Assembly (NCBI GenBank): GCA_003277985.1
Contig: QCHR01000001.1
Coordinates: 62,001-126,000 of the forward strand
Length of the DNA: 64,000 bases
Source: Prochlorococcus sp. AG-402-G06
GTDB taxonomy: Bacteria > Cyanobacteriota > Cyanobacteriia > PCC-6307 > Cyanobiaceae
Direction of reading: 5' to 3'
Shown piece after piece: positions 61,726 to 64,000 of this stretch. Below the pieces are notes generated by a model. It ran no database searches. It had not been told where the DNA came from and was given only the letters and a program-made list of their open reading frames with translations. The position numbers were made by a program, and so were the translations under genes. Numbering within the stretch: position 1 is the first letter of the stretch; each line of letters begins with the position of its first letter.

Positions 61726-62886
61726 CTATACTTTATCATAATTAACTCTATCAACATCTACGATAATTTTTCCATCACAAAATTGAACTATTAACTTATC
61801 TTTTTCCTTAACATTTTTTACACTGTAAATCGAATTACCTGCATCGTCAGTAATTAGAACAAAACCTCTTTTTAACAATTTTTCCGGAGAAAGTGCATTT
61901 AACATCTCATACATATAATTTATTCTAGTTCTTTTATTTTTTATTAATAGTCGAGGGGCCTGAGATTCGAAAAAAGACTTTTTTGTAATTAAATATTTCT
62001 TTGTGTTCTGAAAAAATAATTTCCAATAATCTTTTAGTATTTTCTTGTTTTGCAAAAAATTATTTTTTTCAATTTCTCTTGAAGGTAATAGATCAACAAT
62101 CGCAGCAGTTGGTGTGGCTGATCTATGGTCTGAAACAAGATCAGAAACTGTTAAATCATCTTCATGACCTATTCCTGTAATTATTGGTATTGGGAATGTT
62201 GCGATTTCTCTAGCTATTATTTCGCTATCGAACAACATTAAATCTTCTCTGCTGCCTCCTCCTCTAGCTATAATTAAAGCGTCTAATTTTAACTTATTTA
62301 TTTTTAATTTACTTAAAATAGATTTTAATTCATTTTCCTTATTACCTTGAACAGGAATAGGAATTATTTGCAGCTTCGTTAATGGCCATCTCTCCTTAGA
62401 GGTCCTCAGCATGTCAGCCAAAGCAGAGCTTGGAACACTTGTAAGAATTCCGATTGAATGAGGGTATTTTGGTAATTTTTTTCGTAACGAATCATCTATC
62501 AAACCCTCTTTAAAAAGTTTTGATTTTACTATTTCGAACTTCTTTAGAACAGTAGAAATACTTGGTCTAATATCAAAAACTTGTACCGATAATCTTGCTT
62601 GAGATTCCCAGAAATTTAATTTACCAACAATAACAACGCCATCATCTTCCTTTGGTAAGAATTTTAAAGACTTTACTGTTGATGACCATGCAACCGCATC
62701 TACACTGGCTTTTCCATCAGTTAAAGTCAACCATAAATGACCTTTTTTTAGTTGCGATTTAGAAACAGTGGCTTTAAGTATAAATTTTGGTGCAAAACCT
62801 CTGGATAGTAATAAACCAATAGATTCGTTTAATTCTTTAACACTATATGAAGTTAGAGATTGTTTAGCGTTTTTAAAATCAGTCAA
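61726..62886 (-). CDS. xseA: exodeoxyribonuclease VII large subunit
   Basis: SYSVKELNESIGLLL, IGILTSVPSSALADMLRTSKERWP, DALIIARGGGSREDLMLFDSE, TGIGHEDDLTVSDLVSDHRSATPTAA. Confidence 0.95.
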   Translation of the reverse strand: MTDFKNAKQSLTSYSVKELNESIGLLLSRGFAPKFILKATVSKSQLKKGHLWLTLTDGKASVDAVAWSSTVKSLKFLPKEDDGVVIVGKLNFWESQARLSVQVFDIRPSISTVLKKFEIVKSKLFKEGLIDDSLRKKLPKYPHSIGILTSVPSSALADMLRTSKERWPLTKLQIIPIPVQGNKENELKSILSKLKINKLKLDALIIARGGGSREDLMLFDSEIIAREIATFPIPIITGIGHEDDLTVSDLVSDHRSATPTAAIVDLLPSREIEKNNFLQNKKILKDYWKLFFQNTKKYLITKKSFFESQAPRLLIKNKRTRINYMYEMLNALSPEKLLKRGFVLITDDAGNSIYSVKNVKEKDKLIVQFCDGKIIVDVDRVNYDKV

Positions 62887-62919
62887 ACTATTAAATATAA
62901 AAAACTAAGATTTAGTTTT

Positions 62920-63066
62920 TTAACCGATTCCCATCTGAGTTAAAATTCCTTGCCCAGTCAAAAGCTCTGTTGTTAAACCTATTAAAATTCCCATCATTGC
63001 TAAACGGCCATTCCAGATTTCAGCAAAATTGACAAATCCATAACGAGGTTCGAAGTTATCTTTCAT
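62920..63066 (-). CDS. high-light-inducible protein (single-helix chlorophyll a/b-binding-like), 48 aa
   Basis: Read from reverse strand: MKDNFEPRYGFVNFAEIWNGRLAMMGILIGLTTELLTGQGILTQMGIG*; contains ExxNGRxAMMG; absent from the ORF track. Confidence 0.93.
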   Translation of the reverse strand: MKDNFEPRYGFVNFAEIWNGRLAMMGILIGLTTELLTGQGILTQMGIG

Positions 63067-63166
63067 TTGGAAATTTATATCAGTTTAATAATACTAAAGA
63101 AATGCTCACAATGAGAAACATATAAATTGACTCTTGAAATTAATTTATTTTTAAAGTGTTCAAGGT

Positions 63167-63550
63167 CTATCTAACATGTCTTGCTCCATCAACTGGGTGA
63201 TAGTCCTCTCCTGTAAGTTCCTCGTAAATAATTGCTGGCAATCCAGTTTCGAACATAGTTTGAAGAGCTTCTTTTAAATAAGGATTCCATCCACCTGTAC
63301 TAACTTCTCCATGTCGAACAGTCCAATCCCATGTTCCTTGTAGATCTCTAGGCATTCTTCCTTCTCTATCTCTTCTCGCGACCAAATCAAGAGACTCTAC
63401 TAACCCAACTTGAATTGGATCTTTTCCATAAGCTGGGGTAAGGCTTAATTCAAGCCTTACTGGATCTTCCTTTAATAATCTGAGACGAAACCTTGGCGGT
63501 AACTTCATGTTTTTCAAAACTGCAGCGACTATGCGCGTTCTTTGTTCCAA
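63167..63550 (-). CDS. conserved-looking hypothetical protein
   Basis: 127-aa ORF with even composition: LPPRFRLRLLKEDPVRLELSLTPAYGKDPIQVGLVESLDLVARRDREGRMPRDLQGTWDWTVRHGEVSTGGWNPYLKEAL; no family recognised. Confidence 0.78.
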   Translation of the reverse strand: MEQRTRIVAAVLKNMKLPPRFRLRLLKEDPVRLELSLTPAYGKDPIQVGLVESLDLVARRDREGRMPRDLQGTWDWTVRHGEVSTGGWNPYLKEALQTMFETGLPAIIYEELTGEDYHPVDGARHVR

Positions 63551-63605
63551 AATTAAAACCTCTTTGATAACTATGTAATGTCAAATGCAAAAAATCTAAT
63601 GAAAA

Positions 63606-63905
63606 TTATTCAGAAGGCTTTTCAGATGATTGTGGATGATCAGTGTCCTTAGAAAAACGAACTGTGAGCAAATCTTCATCAGTAATGCAACCATCTTTGT
63701 CCAAAAGCTCAGGATGAACAGTAACCAAACCTGTACGATCATCACCTTTTTCCCTTGAAAATGAATGTTGAGTCTTAAATGATTCTTGACCTGAGAAAAA
63801 ACCATTTAACATTATTCTGGCAGCCAAAATCAACAAAACAAAAACTGAAAGGCCATAAAGAAAAGGTAAAAAATTGCTCAACATTTGCAAAAAATGATAA
63901 ATCAA
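63606..63905 (-). CDS. DUF2973-like single-TM protein
   Basis: N-terminal TM then TVHPELLDKDGCITDEDLLTVRF; true start possibly ATG ending at 63884. Confidence 0.75.
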   Translation of the reverse strand: MIYHFLQMLSNFLPFLYGLSVFVLLILAARIMLNGFFSGQESFKTQHSFSREKGDDRTGLVTVHPELLDKDGCITDEDLLTVRFSKDTDHPQSSEKPSE

Positions 63906-64000
63906 AAACTGAATGCTTTAATTCAGATTAAGTTTTGAAGTCGCTCTACTTTCATTTCCAATCAAAGAATAAATCAAGACATTATTCTAGAGGAAAGGAA

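Overview
This is an ordinary, gene-dense (AT-rich) cyanobacterial chromosome segment. Gene content and the streamlined layout point to a marine picocyanobacterium, most likely Prochlorococcus; that taxon call is inference from recognised proteins and was not checked by search. I see no phage, transposon, CRISPR array or genomic island. The window carries eight NDH-1 subunit genes (ndhA, I, G, E, D, F, M, O) plus a CRR7-type NDH factor. It also has three core carotenoid genes (pds, crtB, zds) and a candidate NnrU-family zeta-carotene isomerase. Photosynthesis and light regulators are rpaA, rpaB, an rbcR-like LysR gene and a pedR-like LuxR gene. There is a fatty-acid/phospholipid initiation operon (plsX-fabH-fabD-plsC) and many housekeeping genes. 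Items beyond the supplied ORF track: (1) a 48-aa high-light-inducible protein (HLIP) at 62920-63066(-); (2) a 30-aa PetL-like peptide at 52198-52290(+); (3) a tRNA-Asn(GUU) at 34265-34336(-), with a spurious ORF over it; (4) a decayed TPR-repeat gene at about 33600-34090(-), with stop codons and a homopolymer frameshift. Other points worth a look are a tandem two-domain PTPS/QueD-like protein whose first copy lacks one triad His, a long low-complexity N-terminal extension on PlsX, two divergent genes whose start codons share one CATG, and a cyanobacterial PDZ/radical-SAM protein of unknown function. I found no convincing wholly new system; the best candidates are single genes and small gene neighbourhoods.
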